A stretch of 36,563 nucleotides of DNA from Cyclobacteriaceae bacterium. GTDB lineage: Bacteria > Bacteroidota > Bacteroidia > Cytophagales > Cyclobacteriaceae. This document shows, piece by piece, positions 13,544 through 22,300 of this stretch (the stretch's first letter is position 1; each line of letters starts with the position of its first letter). The notes under the pieces are model-generated. The model ran no database searches. It saw nothing but the letters and a program-made list of their open reading frames with translations, and was not told the origin of the DNA. Position numbers and translations under genes: made by a program. Where the stretch lies: NCBI GenBank assembly GCA_022841475.1, contig JALHRJ010000004.1, positions 132,683-169,245 of the forward strand, given 5' to 3'.

Positions 13544-14794
13544 TTGACGTTTCACGATTTTACCTTCCATCCTCGCTTACTGGACGGATTGGACGCCATG
13601 GGATTTTCGAAGCCCACCCCCATACAAGAACAAGCCATCCCTGTTATTCTAGCCAAACGGGATTTAATTGGCTGCGCACAAACCGGCACCGGCAAAACAG
13701 CCGCCTATGTGCTACCCATTTTAAATAACATTGTTGGGTCTGAGAAAAGACATCTGAACACGGTTATCATCGCACCTACACGGGAGCTGGCACAGCAAAT
13801 TGACCAACAGATCGAGGGCTTTTCCTACTTTCTGGGTGTCAGCTCAATCCCAATTTATGGTGGTGGCGATGGCGCTACGTGGGATCAGCAAAAGCGGGCC
13901 ATGGAAGGTGGTGTGGATATCATCATTGCTACTCCGGGTCGGTTAATCGCCCAGATAGCCATGGGTACAATTAAGTTCGATCACCTGGAACATCTGGTAT
14001 TAGATGAAGCCGACCGCATGCTCGACATGGGTTTTTACGAAGACATCTTACGCATCATTAAAGAACTACCGGCCAAGCGCCAGACGCTTTTCTTCTCGGC
14101 TACCATGCCGCCTAAAATCAGGGCACTTGCTAATAAGATTTTGCAAAACCCGGTGGAGATTAACATTGCGATCTCCAAACCAGCCGAAGGCATTTTGCAA
14201 CAAGCTTATGTGGTGCATAATGAGCAAAAGGAAAAACTTATCGATACGTTGTTGAAGGAAAAGAAATTCAACAGCGTTTTGATTTTTGCTTCTACGAAAG
14301 AGAACGTAAAGAAGCTCGATCGTAACCTGCAACGATTAGGACTTAATGCAAAAGCGATTCATTCGGATCTTGAACAAACCGAACGCGAACATGTACTTCG
14401 TGAATTCAAGAACAAACAACTTACGATTCTGATTGGCACAGATGTGCTTTCGCGCGGGATCGATGTAGAGGGCATTGATCTGGTAATTAACTTTGATGTG
14501 CCCCCCGATCCGGAAGATTACATTCACCGCATTGGACGTACGGCACGGGCCGCTACTACAGGCACAGCCATCACATTTATCAATGAAATGGATCAACGTA
14601 AATTCTTCCGCATTGAAAGTTTAATTGGTAAGGAAGTACCTAAGCTTGCCTTGCCGGCTGAGTTAGGCAATGGACCGGTTTATAATCCCGAAGTAAGAAC
14701 CCACAGCCACGGTGCCAGCGGTAAGAATAAAAACTCGGGTAACAAAAAACCATTCCGCAGCAAGAGACGGCCGGACCAACGCCCCCGTTCGTAA
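13544..14794 (+). CDS. DEAD-box RNA helicase (RhlE-like)
   Basis: A 416-residue ATP-dependent RNA helicase. In order: Q motif with its upstream aromatic (F21, then TPIQEQAIP), motif I AQTGTGKT (45-52), PTRELAQQ, TPGRL, the DEAD box at 154-157, SAT, then the second RecA domain with LIGTDVLSRGIDVEGID and HRIGRTARA. A basic, low-complexity tail (KNKNSGNKKPFRSKRR) ends it, as is usual for RhlE-type proteins. The start is TTG: MTFHDF matches the family N terminus, an in-frame stop lies shortly upstream, and the first internal ATG (residue 19) would remove the upstream Phe of the Q motif. It converges with the ceramidase-like gene at 14809. Confidence 0.95.
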   Translation: MTFHDFTFHPRLLDGLDAMGFSKPTPIQEQAIPVILAKRDLIGCAQTGTGKTAAYVLPILNNIVGSEKRHLNTVIIAPTRELAQQIDQQIEGFSYFLGVSSIPIYGGGDGATWDQQKRAMEGGVDIIIATPGRLIAQIAMGTIKFDHLEHLVLDEADRMLDMGFYEDILRIIKELPAKRQTLFFSATMPPKIRALANKILQNPVEINIAISKPAEGILQQAYVVHNEQKEKLIDTLLKEKKFNSVLIFASTKENVKKLDRNLQRLGLNAKAIHSDLEQTEREHVLREFKNKQLTILIGTDVLSRGIDVEGIDLVINFDVPPDPEDYIHRIGRTARAATTGTAITFINEMDQRKFFRIESLIGKEVPKLALPAELGNGPVYNPEVRTHSHGASGKNKNSGNKKPFRSKRRPDQRPRS

Positions 14795-14808
14795 TTCTTC
14801 TGTAGGAT

Positions 14809-16143
14809 TTATTTTTTTACCAATACTGAAATCATTTCGGTAAAGTAGGTGCCATAGTTGGGCCCCACCCAATTCATCGTCATTACTTCTTCGCGTTCCA
14901 CTTGATGGTAGTGAGTATCTTCTGTAATGTATCCGGCATAGTCGCCATTGAAGCTCGTAATAATTAATTGTTTGTTATTGACGGCTGCCAGTTCGGCAAG
15001 TTGTTGGGTTACAAATATCTCGCCCGAAAAATCGCAGGGTGTGCCAATCAAAATAATGTTTCCCAACTCAACGTAAGTGAGTTCACCCTGCAGGGGATCA
15101 AGCATCGATGAAAAAATCCAGTTGCGTAGTTTCAGATCTTTGGTGAGTCGCAGTTGGGCGGGCCCGAAAATGATAGGCACGTGTGCGGTTTGAATTTCAA
15201 CAGAATCAAATTGCATGCTTGCAGTAGCGAATGAGATCTTGTCGGCTAACACATCACCAGCCTGAGCAACCAATTCAAATTCGGTTGTATTTAATCCGGC
15301 TAACCGGTGGCTGCCCACCATGCCGGCCATGAACATACCAAAAGTATTTTTTTCTTTTTCCAACTCACTAACCAAGGCAGCTGGATAATCGCCAGAAAGA
15401 CTTTTACTTTTTTTGCTGATGCTGGTTGCATGAGCACTGAATGTAATCATCCGCGCCACGCTGCTATCGGCTATTACTAACATCAACCCTCTAAGCCATC
15501 CATCATACGGAGCGCCTGCGATCAATCTGTTCTCTGCATATTCGTGTGCATCGGCCTGCCAGTAGGAGAGTTGTGCCGGTTGCATGGTTTGCTCAATAGA
15601 TTTTAGTTGAGTCACTAGTTTTTCAGTTGTATCAAGTACCCAGCTTTCATCATAGTTGCCCAATATAAATTTACCGGCTACGCTACTATTCCAGCCACCA
15701 ATGCCATTGTGCGTGTGGGTAGCACTGTAATACAAAAAGGGTTTTGACGAGAACTCTTCCGCTACGCGTTGATTTAATTTTTCCTTTAATGCGGGTGGAA
15801 AAAGTAAAAGATCGACACTTATAAAATAAATAGTAACAGCCCCGTTGTTGATGCCAATCACACGCGCATACAAAGAATCATGAACGTTGTCAAAACCTGG
15901 TCTAATGCGATACCCTGCCATCGGCATGGAATAATCCGGGGTAATGTTAACTTTTCCCCAACCAGCTTTTAGTTTTTGAGACGGGGAATATTGTTTGGGC
16001 TCAAGCGAATCCAGCCTGCTCATCATGGCTTGAAAATATTCCTGTTCGGCTAAAGGTGTATGATCGATGGAGCCCACCAGCAATAGCAAGATCGCAACAC
16101 TCGCTACAAGAAAGATCAGGAACCCTTTCAGCCAACGTCTCAC
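14809..16143 (-). CDS. Neutral/alkaline non-lysosomal ceramidase family protein
   Basis: 444 residues. A single N-terminal hydrophobic segment (FLIFLVASVAILLLLVG) suggests membrane anchoring facing outward. The body has the ceramidase-family layout: AGWGKVNITPDYSMPMAGY, then YYSATHTHNGIGG (the likely metal-binding His block). Next come FSAHATSISKKSKSLSGDYP, which fits the region holding the nucleophilic Ser in characterised neutral ceramidases, and a late FNGDYAGYITEDTHYH. It is shorter than classic ceramidases and lacks an obvious C-terminal Ig-like domain, so substrate identity is open. The start is GTG (16141-16143). It lies 22 bp downstream of the OmpA/PD40 gene and is likely in its operon. 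A second, broken member is at 24229. Confidence 0.85.
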   Translation of the reverse strand: MRRWLKGFLIFLVASVAILLLLVGSIDHTPLAEQEYFQAMMSRLDSLEPKQYSPSQKLKAGWGKVNITPDYSMPMAGYRIRPGFDNVHDSLYARVIGINNGAVTIYFISVDLLLFPPALKEKLNQRVAEEFSSKPFLYYSATHTHNGIGGWNSSVAGKFILGNYDESWVLDTTEKLVTQLKSIEQTMQPAQLSYWQADAHEYAENRLIAGAPYDGWLRGLMLVIADSSVARMITFSAHATSISKKSKSLSGDYPAALVSELEKEKNTFGMFMAGMVGSHRLAGLNTTEFELVAQAGDVLADKISFATASMQFDSVEIQTAHVPIIFGPAQLRLTKDLKLRNWIFSSMLDPLQGELTYVELGNIILIGTPCDFSGEIFVTQQLAELAAVNNKQLIITSFNGDYAGYITEDTHYHQVEREEVMTMNWVGPNYGTYFTEMISVLVKK

Positions 16144-16165
16144 ACGCGGTCAGTCCTTACGGCCA

Positions 16166-18208
16166 TTATTTTTCGATGATTGTAAATTCCGTTCTGCGGT
16201 TCAACTGTCGGCCCGCCCGGGTTTTGTTATCCGAAATGGGTTTATCCGGGCCGTAGCCGGCAACTGCAATACGCGTTTCATCTATACCTGATCGCACCAA
16301 ATGTTTCTTTACCGCTTCGGCTCTTCTACGACTAAGGCCAACATTATAGGGATATGAACCCATGTTATCAGTATGTCCACTGATTTCTACTTTTACAGTG
16401 GATGAAGTTTTCATGATCTGCTCCAGGTAAAGGATGTCCTCAAACGAATTAGGCACATCACTGTCGTGAGCAAAATATACATTCAGCGTTCGTCTATAAT
16501 TAACTGCAATTTTATCCAGGTAAATGGTATCATTCAGCACCGGAGTTTGCAAGGGTGATCCGAAATAATACGATGACGAGTAGGGGATATAATCGTTGCT
16601 TGATATTAACAACCGGTACCGGGTCGATTGCCCTAAGTTTTTCATTTCTGTTTGATAGGTGCCAGGCGACAACTCATTGAATTTTATTTCACCATCCTGT
16701 GCAGAAGTTATTTTTACCAAAGCCGAGATGGGTTTGCGCGAATCACCCTCTGCAACATAGACATTAAATTTCACAGATACCGGACCTTCCAAAATCGGAG
16801 TAGCAGGAGTAATGGGTGTTTTGGGTCTGGCAATGGCAGGAGATTCATCTTCAAGTGCCCACACTGCATCCGCGAAATCAGGTTGTGTGTAAGCAGGTTC
16901 TTTCCAATTGCTGATATCAACTTTATAAATGTCTTGTTCACCAATTCCTTGTTGGCGCACAGACGAGATATAAGCGTAATCTTCATTGCGTGTTAGCACA
17001 ATGTAGATGTCATTCTCTACGGAGTTAAGCGGATAACCCATGTTAATAGGTTTTTCCCACATTTCTTTTTCTGCATTGTAAACACTTCGATAGATATCGA
17101 GATCGCCCATACCGGCATGACCGTTGGAACTAAAGTAAAGATGTTTGCCACTGGCGGAAATGAACACGCCATCTTCATCCATATCGGTGTTTACCAGCTT
17201 ACCAAGATTTTGAGGATTTGTCCATCTGCCTTTGGAATCTTTGGTGCACATATAAATATCAGTGCCACCATAACCACCGGGGCGGTTACTTGAAAAGAAT
17301 AACTTTTGTCCATCGGCTGTAATGGAAGCAGAGTTCTCAATGTATTCAGAATTGATTTCGAGTTCTTCCGGATCGGTCCAGGTGCCATCGGGTTTTAAAA
17401 ATGCCGCAAGAATATCACCCCCGTTGGAGTCATGGTATAAGAGCATCTCGTTGCCATCGGGTGAAAGGTTTACACTGGCATTATGATAATTATTGTTGAG
17501 CGGACCGGAAAGATTTCGGGCGGGTGTCCATTCGCCATCTACCTTACGGGAATAGAAAATCTCTTCATAAAATTCGTTATCCGAGGCGAGTCGGTTATTC
17601 AGGTTTTCTTCCGGCCTGCGGGTGGTAAACACCATAAATGTTTCATCAGCATTGATGGTTGGCGCATAGTCGGGCCATTCAGAATTGATCCTGTCATCAA
17701 GGTGAACAATTTTAACATCCACAGGTTGTGCAACCATGATCTTGGCATTGTTGCATTCAAAGATCTTGCGGTTTACTTCCGTAATTTTTTTTGATTTTTC
17801 ATAGTCCAACGAGCGGGCAAGCAATCGGCTGTAGCGGGTATATAACAGAATGGCGCTGTCGAACTTTTCGGAGTAGTGATAGGCCTGACCCAAATAATAA
17901 AGTATATCGGCATCTACTTTCGGATCCAGCAAATAGGCATTCTTGAAATATTCCAGCGATTGTTCCTTGCGAATGGTGAGCATAATAGAACGCCCCGTCA
18001 TAAACTGTGCTTTGGCACTTTTGGGGTTTGCCCGGGTTGCCAACATAAACATTTCTGTTGCCTGTTTGCGATGTGAATAATCGAAGACTTCCATACCCTG
18101 CCGATAGTACTCTTCGGAAAGGGCGGCTGAATCTTGCTGCGCAAAAGCCGGGGTTATTAATAAAATTGTAAAACAGAGTGCCAGGGAGCGGGGGTAGACT
18201 AAAGCCAT
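16166..18208 (-). CDS. Outer-membrane TPR/PD40/OmpA-family protein
   Basis: 680 residues. A signal peptide (about 1-23) leads to TPR-like helices (about 25-150). A beta-propeller of PD40/WD40-like repeats follows, with S-x-D-G-x-x-(L/M)-x-(F/Y) turns (LSPDGNEMLLY, TADGQKLFFSSNRPGGYGGTDIY, SASGKHLYFSSNGHAGMGDLDIY). A short carboxypeptidase-regulatory-like beta stretch comes before the end. The C-terminal OmpA peptidoglycan-binding domain shows VEISGHTDNMGSYPYNVGLSRRRAEAVKKHL and AGRQLNRRTEF. It probably tethers an outer-membrane complex to peptidoglycan. Proteins of this layout recur in Bacteroidota, including gliding and secretion gene sets, but no such genes are beside it here. It likely leads an operon with the ceramidase-like gene. 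Confidence 0.92.
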   Translation of the reverse strand: MALVYPRSLALCFTILLITPAFAQQDSAALSEEYYRQGMEVFDYSHRKQATEMFMLATRANPKSAKAQFMTGRSIMLTIRKEQSLEYFKNAYLLDPKVDADILYYLGQAYHYSEKFDSAILLYTRYSRLLARSLDYEKSKKITEVNRKIFECNNAKIMVAQPVDVKIVHLDDRINSEWPDYAPTINADETFMVFTTRRPEENLNNRLASDNEFYEEIFYSRKVDGEWTPARNLSGPLNNNYHNASVNLSPDGNEMLLYHDSNGGDILAAFLKPDGTWTDPEELEINSEYIENSASITADGQKLFFSSNRPGGYGGTDIYMCTKDSKGRWTNPQNLGKLVNTDMDEDGVFISASGKHLYFSSNGHAGMGDLDIYRSVYNAEKEMWEKPINMGYPLNSVENDIYIVLTRNEDYAYISSVRQQGIGEQDIYKVDISNWKEPAYTQPDFADAVWALEDESPAIARPKTPITPATPILEGPVSVKFNVYVAEGDSRKPISALVKITSAQDGEIKFNELSPGTYQTEMKNLGQSTRYRLLISSNDYIPYSSSYYFGSPLQTPVLNDTIYLDKIAVNYRRTLNVYFAHDSDVPNSFEDILYLEQIMKTSSTVKVEISGHTDNMGSYPYNVGLSRRRAEAVKKHLVRSGIDETRIAVAGYGPDKPISDNKTRAGRQLNRRTEFTIIEK

Positions 18209-18410
18209 AAATTCAATTTAACCAAAAATAAAGGATTTCAAGATTCCATTCGAGTCCTAAATTTATTGCTTTTTATTGATTCTTAAACTCCTACGTTTCT
18301 GATAGCAAGAACTTATTACAGCCACCGGAAGTTGGTAACAATACGTCATTACAATGGTTTGCAATGGCAAATCTTTCCTTGGGATATAAATAACTTGAAA
18401 GAGGAAATCG

Positions 18411-18740
18411 TCAGGCGCTGTGCCGGTAGTTTCTCGTTTCCCAATCCGCCATCTCGCGAATCATGGCCTGCTCACGAGGTGTAAGTGATTCTTTTTTCTC
18501 TTGCGCCTGGCGCTGTGTTAAGGAAGTAAAGAATTGCAATCGATACTTAAAGACCGTCTTGCTTCCAATGGCTTTCTTAAGATCCCGTAAAGGAAGATTT
18601 TCATCTACCCATAGCAAGACCAGATCATTTTCTCCTTCGGTACTTCCTGGTAAAAAAGATATTTCTGATTTATCCAGGTTGTGGAGAATTTCTTCTTTAA
18701 AATCCGGTTTTCCGGTAATATATAATGTTGTCCACGACAT
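18411..18740 (-). CDS. Hypothetical protein, 109 residues
   Basis: A small soluble protein with an N-terminal strand (TTLYITG), then KPDFKEEILHNLD, a DLVLLWVDENLPLRDLKKAIG segment and a basic stretch (KYRLQFF). The C-terminal helix contains LTPREQAMIREMADWE. No signal peptide, metal cluster or named family is recognised. The alternation of strand and charged helix suggests a compact alpha/beta fold. It stands alone between the OmpA/PD40 gene and a 355-bp gene-poor gap. Confidence 0.72.
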   Translation of the reverse strand: MSWTTLYITGKPDFKEEILHNLDKSEISFLPGSTEGENDLVLLWVDENLPLRDLKKAIGSKTVFKYRLQFFTSLTQRQAQEKKESLTPREQAMIREMADWETRNYRHSA

Positions 18741-19096
18741 AATTTTTCTGTTAGCTCGCAGTTAGAACCATACGTAATTCTGTCAGGTTAAAGATTATCA
18801 GAACAAAACGTGGGACCGCCTAAGTTTAAAAAATTTTTCTTCTTTAGCTGCGATCAACCTATTTCTGCGACTGCAAAGATAACGGAAACACACCACAATA
18901 AGTTGCGTGAATCTAAAAGTGAAAGGTGTTAATGATTTGTAAGCCATTATCAATAATGCTAGTAATTGGCTTATAGTATTGTTGATCGGATTTAGGATCC
19001 CTTTGCGTCTCACCGCCCTTGCGGTGAAAACTCGTAAAGCGTTAATACATATTTGATCAGATTTCGGATCCTGGTGGTAGAAGTTAAGACGTTCAC
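18741..19096. other. Gene-poor gap with a short direct repeat pair
   Basis: No credible gene. It contains a 19-bp direct repeat pair (18982-19000 and 19053-19071, two differences) and, between the copies, a small hairpin CACCGC/GCGGTG (19011-19016/19021-19026). There is no U run on either strand, so I do not call a terminator. Confidence 0.55.
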
Positions 19097-19294
19097 TTAA
19101 TCATTAACCCAAACCAGAAACGAAACCATCATCAATTGATCACTGAGGTATTGAATGATGGGCTCTTCCGGATCGAATTGATTGCCATATTTTTTTCGAA
19201 TAGCTTTTAGCTCTTCCTCCGTTACCCATTCGGTAGCGATGAGTTTATGAGTGGGATCGACTTTCTTTTTGATGGATACCAAAATTCGTTTCAT
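19097..19294 (-). CDS. Small hypothetical protein, 65 residues
   Basis: The small basic protein MKRILVSIKKK... has a central helix with TEEELKAIRKKYG, then FDPEEPIIQYLSDQLMMVSFLVWVND. The amphipathic pattern and the ATG directly after a short A-rich tract make it a plausible gene. No family is recognised. A chance reading frame remains possible. Confidence 0.5.
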   Translation of the reverse strand: MKRILVSIKKKVDPTHKLIATEWVTEEELKAIRKKYGNQFDPEEPIIQYLSDQLMMVSFLVWVND

Positions 19295-19390
19295 GCGGGT
19301 AGTTGTTGGTTAACCAAGACTACAATATAAAAAGAAACTACCAAATGACTTTTATCAGGTTTTAATACCGGAGATTGTGCAAAAAGTATG

Positions 19391-19500
19391 GTTGTCAGTT
19401 TGAGTCACACGAAAACTGACCTACTCATTAAAATAGCCTTCCCTGCCTGTTCCGCCAACTGGCGGATTCGGCAGACAGGGAGAACCTCAGGCTGACAAAC
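19391..19500. repeat. TGTCAG..CTGACA element carrying a nested CCTGCC/TCCGCCA palindrome
   Basis: The outer arms GTTGTCAGTTTGAG (19391-19404) and CTCAGGCTGACAAAC (19486-19500) form an imperfect inverted repeat. Within it, CCCTG (19441-19445) and CAGGG (19476-19480) bracket the core TCCGCCA (19451-19457) / TGGCGGA (19460-19466). It occupies the leader side of the sigma-factor gene. Confidence 0.8.
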
Positions 19501-19608
19501 AGTTCAAATTGCTTTGAGTATCATCAATGAATACGATGCACCAAGGATTGACCAAAATTCTTTCCATTTCCATTTGACCAGCGGCCAGGGAAGTCGTATA
19601 ATGACTGA

Positions 19609-20190
19609 ATGAATCGAGTGCCACGCACAACCCCCGAAGTACTCCGAGAGGCAATGGCCGGAAATTCGAAGGCTTTTCAAATGCTGGTGGAAGAGCATCA
19701 GGCATTTGCCTACCGGGTGGCTTATCGGTTTGTTGGGCACGCTAATGAAGCGGAAGACATAGTGCAGGAAGTTTTTGTAAAACTGTGGCAGCATCTGAAT
19801 AGATATAACCATGAAGTTAAACTTACTACCTGGCTTTACCGCATGCTTGCCAACCGCTGTCTGGACTTTTTAAAATCAGCACGGGCGAGACAGCTCAAGA
19901 ATCAGGAAGATATTGAAGATAGTTATTCGGTGTCAGGATCTATAACAACAGATGAAACTCTCCTTAACCAGGAATTAATGAAAGCTATTCAGGAAACAGC
20001 AGCTTCGCTAACTCCCAAACAACGGGCTGTTTTTATTTTGCGCGATCTTGAGGATTTACCAGTTGCTGAGGTATGTGAAGTTCTTTCTATGACAGCTGGT
20101 AATGTGAAGAGTAATCTGTACTACGCACGGAAGGAGTTGAGTGAAAAACTTAAGGTGTATTATCAAACGAACAATCCTATTAGTTTATGA
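19609..20190 (+). CDS. ECF-type RNA polymerase sigma factor
   Basis: A 193-residue sigma-70 family factor. Region 2 (about 20-95) has FQMLVEEHQAFAYRVAYRFVG, then EAEDIVQEVFVKLWQ and the region 2.4 TTWLYRMLANRCLDFLK. Region 4 (about 130-185) has LTPKQRAVFILRDLEDLPVAEVCEVL and MTAGNVKSNLYYARKEL. It directs RNA polymerase to an unknown stress or envelope regulon. Its stop (TGA) overlaps the ATG of the anti-sigma gene (ATGA at 20187-20190), so translation is coupled. The immediate leader holds a palindromic repeat (19391-19500). Confidence 0.95.
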   Translation: MNRVPRTTPEVLREAMAGNSKAFQMLVEEHQAFAYRVAYRFVGHANEAEDIVQEVFVKLWQHLNRYNHEVKLTTWLYRMLANRCLDFLKSARARQLKNQEDIEDSYSVSGSITTDETLLNQELMKAIQETAASLTPKQRAVFILRDLEDLPVAEVCEVLSMTAGNVKSNLYYARKELSEKLKVYYQTNNPISL

Positions 20191-20690
20191 CGTGTAGAAA
20201 AATGGAAGTGCTGATCTATCAGTATACTGAACTGAGCCCTTCTGAAAGGAGCTTGGTAGAAGGACATATCCAAACCTGCTTGTCTTGTAAAAATTTGATG
20301 GAGCAAGTCAATCAGCAACAGAACCTGATTCGGCAGGCAGCTACGGTTCCGGTAGAAATTCGGAATGCCGCTCAACTCACTCACAAAATCATGTCTGCCA
20401 TTCAGCCAAAGCCTAAACCATCATGGTGGGGTCTGTTTGAAAATCATGACATATTTGTACCCCGACTGGCAGTGAGTGTAGCTGCATCCTTGCTTATTAT
20501 TTTCTTTGCGGTAGAGTTTTTTCAGGAGAACATTCCATCAACAGAATATTCCAAAATCGATAGGGGTACGAGTACACTAAACACAACACAGTTTTTAAAC
20601 ACCCAGTGGAAAAGAAAGGAAATGACTTCTATGTCAGTTTCGATTTATAATTGCCTGAAACGAGATGATTGCGCATTCAAAAAAATTTAA
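20187..20690 (+). CDS. Transmembrane anti-sigma factor with zinc-finger (ZAS) motif
   Basis: 167 residues. The N-terminal domain has the anti-sigma H-x3-C-x2-C motif (H27, C31, C34 in GHIQTCLSC), with C3 as the likely fourth ligand. One membrane segment (about residues 88-110, VPRLAVSVAASLLIIFFAVEFF) puts the C-terminal ~55 residues in the periplasm; that tail holds two Cys (NCLKRDDC). It should bind and hold the sigma factor encoded upstream, and release it on an envelope signal. The overlap with the sigma gene and the tight spacing to the lipoprotein gene (11 bp) mark one operon. Confidence 0.93.
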   Translation: MTCRKMEVLIYQYTELSPSERSLVEGHIQTCLSCKNLMEQVNQQQNLIRQAATVPVEIRNAAQLTHKIMSAIQPKPKPSWWGLFENHDIFVPRLAVSVAASLLIIFFAVEFFQENIPSTEYSKIDRGTSTLNTTQFLNTQWKRKEMTSMSVSIYNCLKRDDCAFKKI

Positions 20691-20701
20691 ATAAATCAAC
20701 T

Positions 20702-21718
20702 ATGAAAATAGCTAAAACATTTTTATTGGGGAGTGTCGTGCTCTTTGCCTTCGCCTCATGTGATCATGATGTGGCGATGGAAACTACTGTCCATGACGAT
20801 GGATCACTCGACAAAATAATTACGCTGGAAGGAGACTCCACGAACATCACCAACAACTACTTGGGTATTAGTGAAGCAACCGGATGGAAGTTGGTGGTTA
20901 CCAAGAAAGACTCGGTGGAGAAAAAAGATGAAAAGAAATTTGTTTTGACTTTCTCCAAACACTTCCACACTTCGGACGAAGCCAATCAGGAACTGGCATT
21001 CCCTAACGATACCTTGTTTCGGGTTACCAGTAAGTTTGAGAAAAAGTTTCGCTGGTTTTATACCTACCTGTATTATTCTGATACCTATCACGCCATCAAT
21101 CGGCTTAGTTTGCCTACTGAAGATTATTTTACAGAAGAAGATTATGCCTTCATCGATCGCCTTCCGGCAGAAGGCAGTTCAATTTCCAAAGCCGACAGCT
21201 TATACCTGGACAGGCTAAATCAAAAGATCTATGATTTCTATGGCTCGCGTGCATTATTCGAAATGTATTATTCAAAGCTGGAGTTATTGTTAAAACAAGA
21301 AAACAAAACACCGTGGCTCGACACTCTTAAGAATCATAAAGAAAAGATGTACACGATGCTGATGGAAAATGATGGTGCACTGAATATTCTTGAAATCGAG
21401 GGTATGTCCCAATTGCCACTCACGGACAATCAACTCAGTCAGCTGGAAGCTGAAATCGAAACTCGCGTTGATTTCTTTTCTTTTGCAACTAATGGCAAAT
21501 ATCAACACACCATTAATCTACCCGGAAACATTTTGAGTACAAATGCTGACTCTGTTGCTGGCAACTCGTTGTATTGGCGGCCTTCTACAACCAAGTTTTT
21601 ATTGAAAGACTTCACTCTCTATGGCGAAAGCAGAAGGCTTAATCTTTGGACGGTGTTGGTGTCGATTGGTGTTATAGGGGCGGCTTTTCTACTAATCTTT
21701 TATCGGGGACGCAAATGA
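20702..21718 (+). CDS. Operonic lipoprotein with a C-terminal membrane helix
   Basis: 338 residues from the ATG at 20702. A lipoprotein signal (FLLGSVVLFAFASC) gives a lipidated Cys near residue 19. The mature part begins METTVHDDGSLDKIITLEGD, of the V-x-x-D-G-S style of LppM/DUF3153-like lipoproteins, followed by a long helical middle (LNQKIYDFYGSRALFEMYYSKLEL). The end has a hydrophobic segment (WTVLVSIGVIGAAFLLIFY) capped by RGRK, so the protein is anchored twice if the signal is processed. It is the third gene of the sigma/anti-sigma operon and may sense or relay the envelope signal. That role is inference; I do not recognise a firm family. Confidence 0.85.
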   Translation: MKIAKTFLLGSVVLFAFASCDHDVAMETTVHDDGSLDKIITLEGDSTNITNNYLGISEATGWKLVVTKKDSVEKKDEKKFVLTFSKHFHTSDEANQELAFPNDTLFRVTSKFEKKFRWFYTYLYYSDTYHAINRLSLPTEDYFTEEDYAFIDRLPAEGSSISKADSLYLDRLNQKIYDFYGSRALFEMYYSKLELLLKQENKTPWLDTLKNHKEKMYTMLMENDGALNILEIEGMSQLPLTDNQLSQLEAEIETRVDFFSFATNGKYQHTINLPGNILSTNADSVAGNSLYWRPSTTKFLLKDFTLYGESRRLNLWTVLVSIGVIGAAFLLIFYRGRK

Positions 21719-21839
21719 AGCATTAATCCCAATTACAATATCTTTTCCCATTTTAGGAATCGAAATAACCAAAATATGTGATTTCAGTATAAATATGAAG
21801 GTTTTCCCTCCGGCATGATTATCCCTTTATAGGGTTATC

Positions 21840-22214
21840 ATGGAGAAGAAAATTGTAATTGCCGTATTCGAAAACGATTCTCTCAACCGTTTTATTTACC
21901 AGCGCATGCTGGACCTACAAAAAGAGAAAGTAACATCTTACATTTTTACCTCTGTTGAAGAGGGGTTGGAGATGGCCAAAAATGAATCTTTTGATGTGGT
22001 GTTTATTGATCTGCACCTGCGTGGAGAACAGTACAGCGGCATTGAGTTAGCCAAAACTTTAAAAGCTATTTCGGATAACACTGTTATGGTGGGCATGACT
22101 ACGCTGATTCAAAAAGGTGATGTAGAAAGAACCACCGAAGCAGGATTTGCGGCCTGTCACGAGAAGCCATTGCCTTTTTTTGACCTTGATAAATTATTAG
22201 CGGGAATACGTTAA
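21840..22214 (+). CDS. Stand-alone response-regulator receiver protein
   Basis: 124 residues, a receiver domain only, with no output domain. The acidic pocket appears as E11-N12-D13, the phospho-acceptor is D57 (VVFIDLHLRG), and the switch Thr is in VGMTTL. The conserved Lys is K109 (CHEKPLP). The protein may act as a phosphotransfer intermediate or control a partner by contact, like CheY-type regulators. No kinase is adjacent; the nearest is the 9605-11617 system. It stands between the sigma operon and a DoxX-like gene and is apparently monocistronic. Confidence 0.88.
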   Translation: MEKKIVIAVFENDSLNRFIYQRMLDLQKEKVTSYIFTSVEEGLEMAKNESFDVVFIDLHLRGEQYSGIELAKTLKAISDNTVMVGMTTLIQKGDVERTTEAGFAACHEKPLPFFDLDKLLAGIR

Positions 22215-22300
22215 GGGTTACTTAGGAGATCATTCCTGAGAAAAATCATATTTATCATATTCTCAAAAAATTAGATTTGACACTTCTAAAGTTACTTGTC

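Noticed and set aside
19011..19026. CACCGC/GCGGTG hairpin as a terminator
   Set aside because: No U run follows on either strand and no gene end is close enough.
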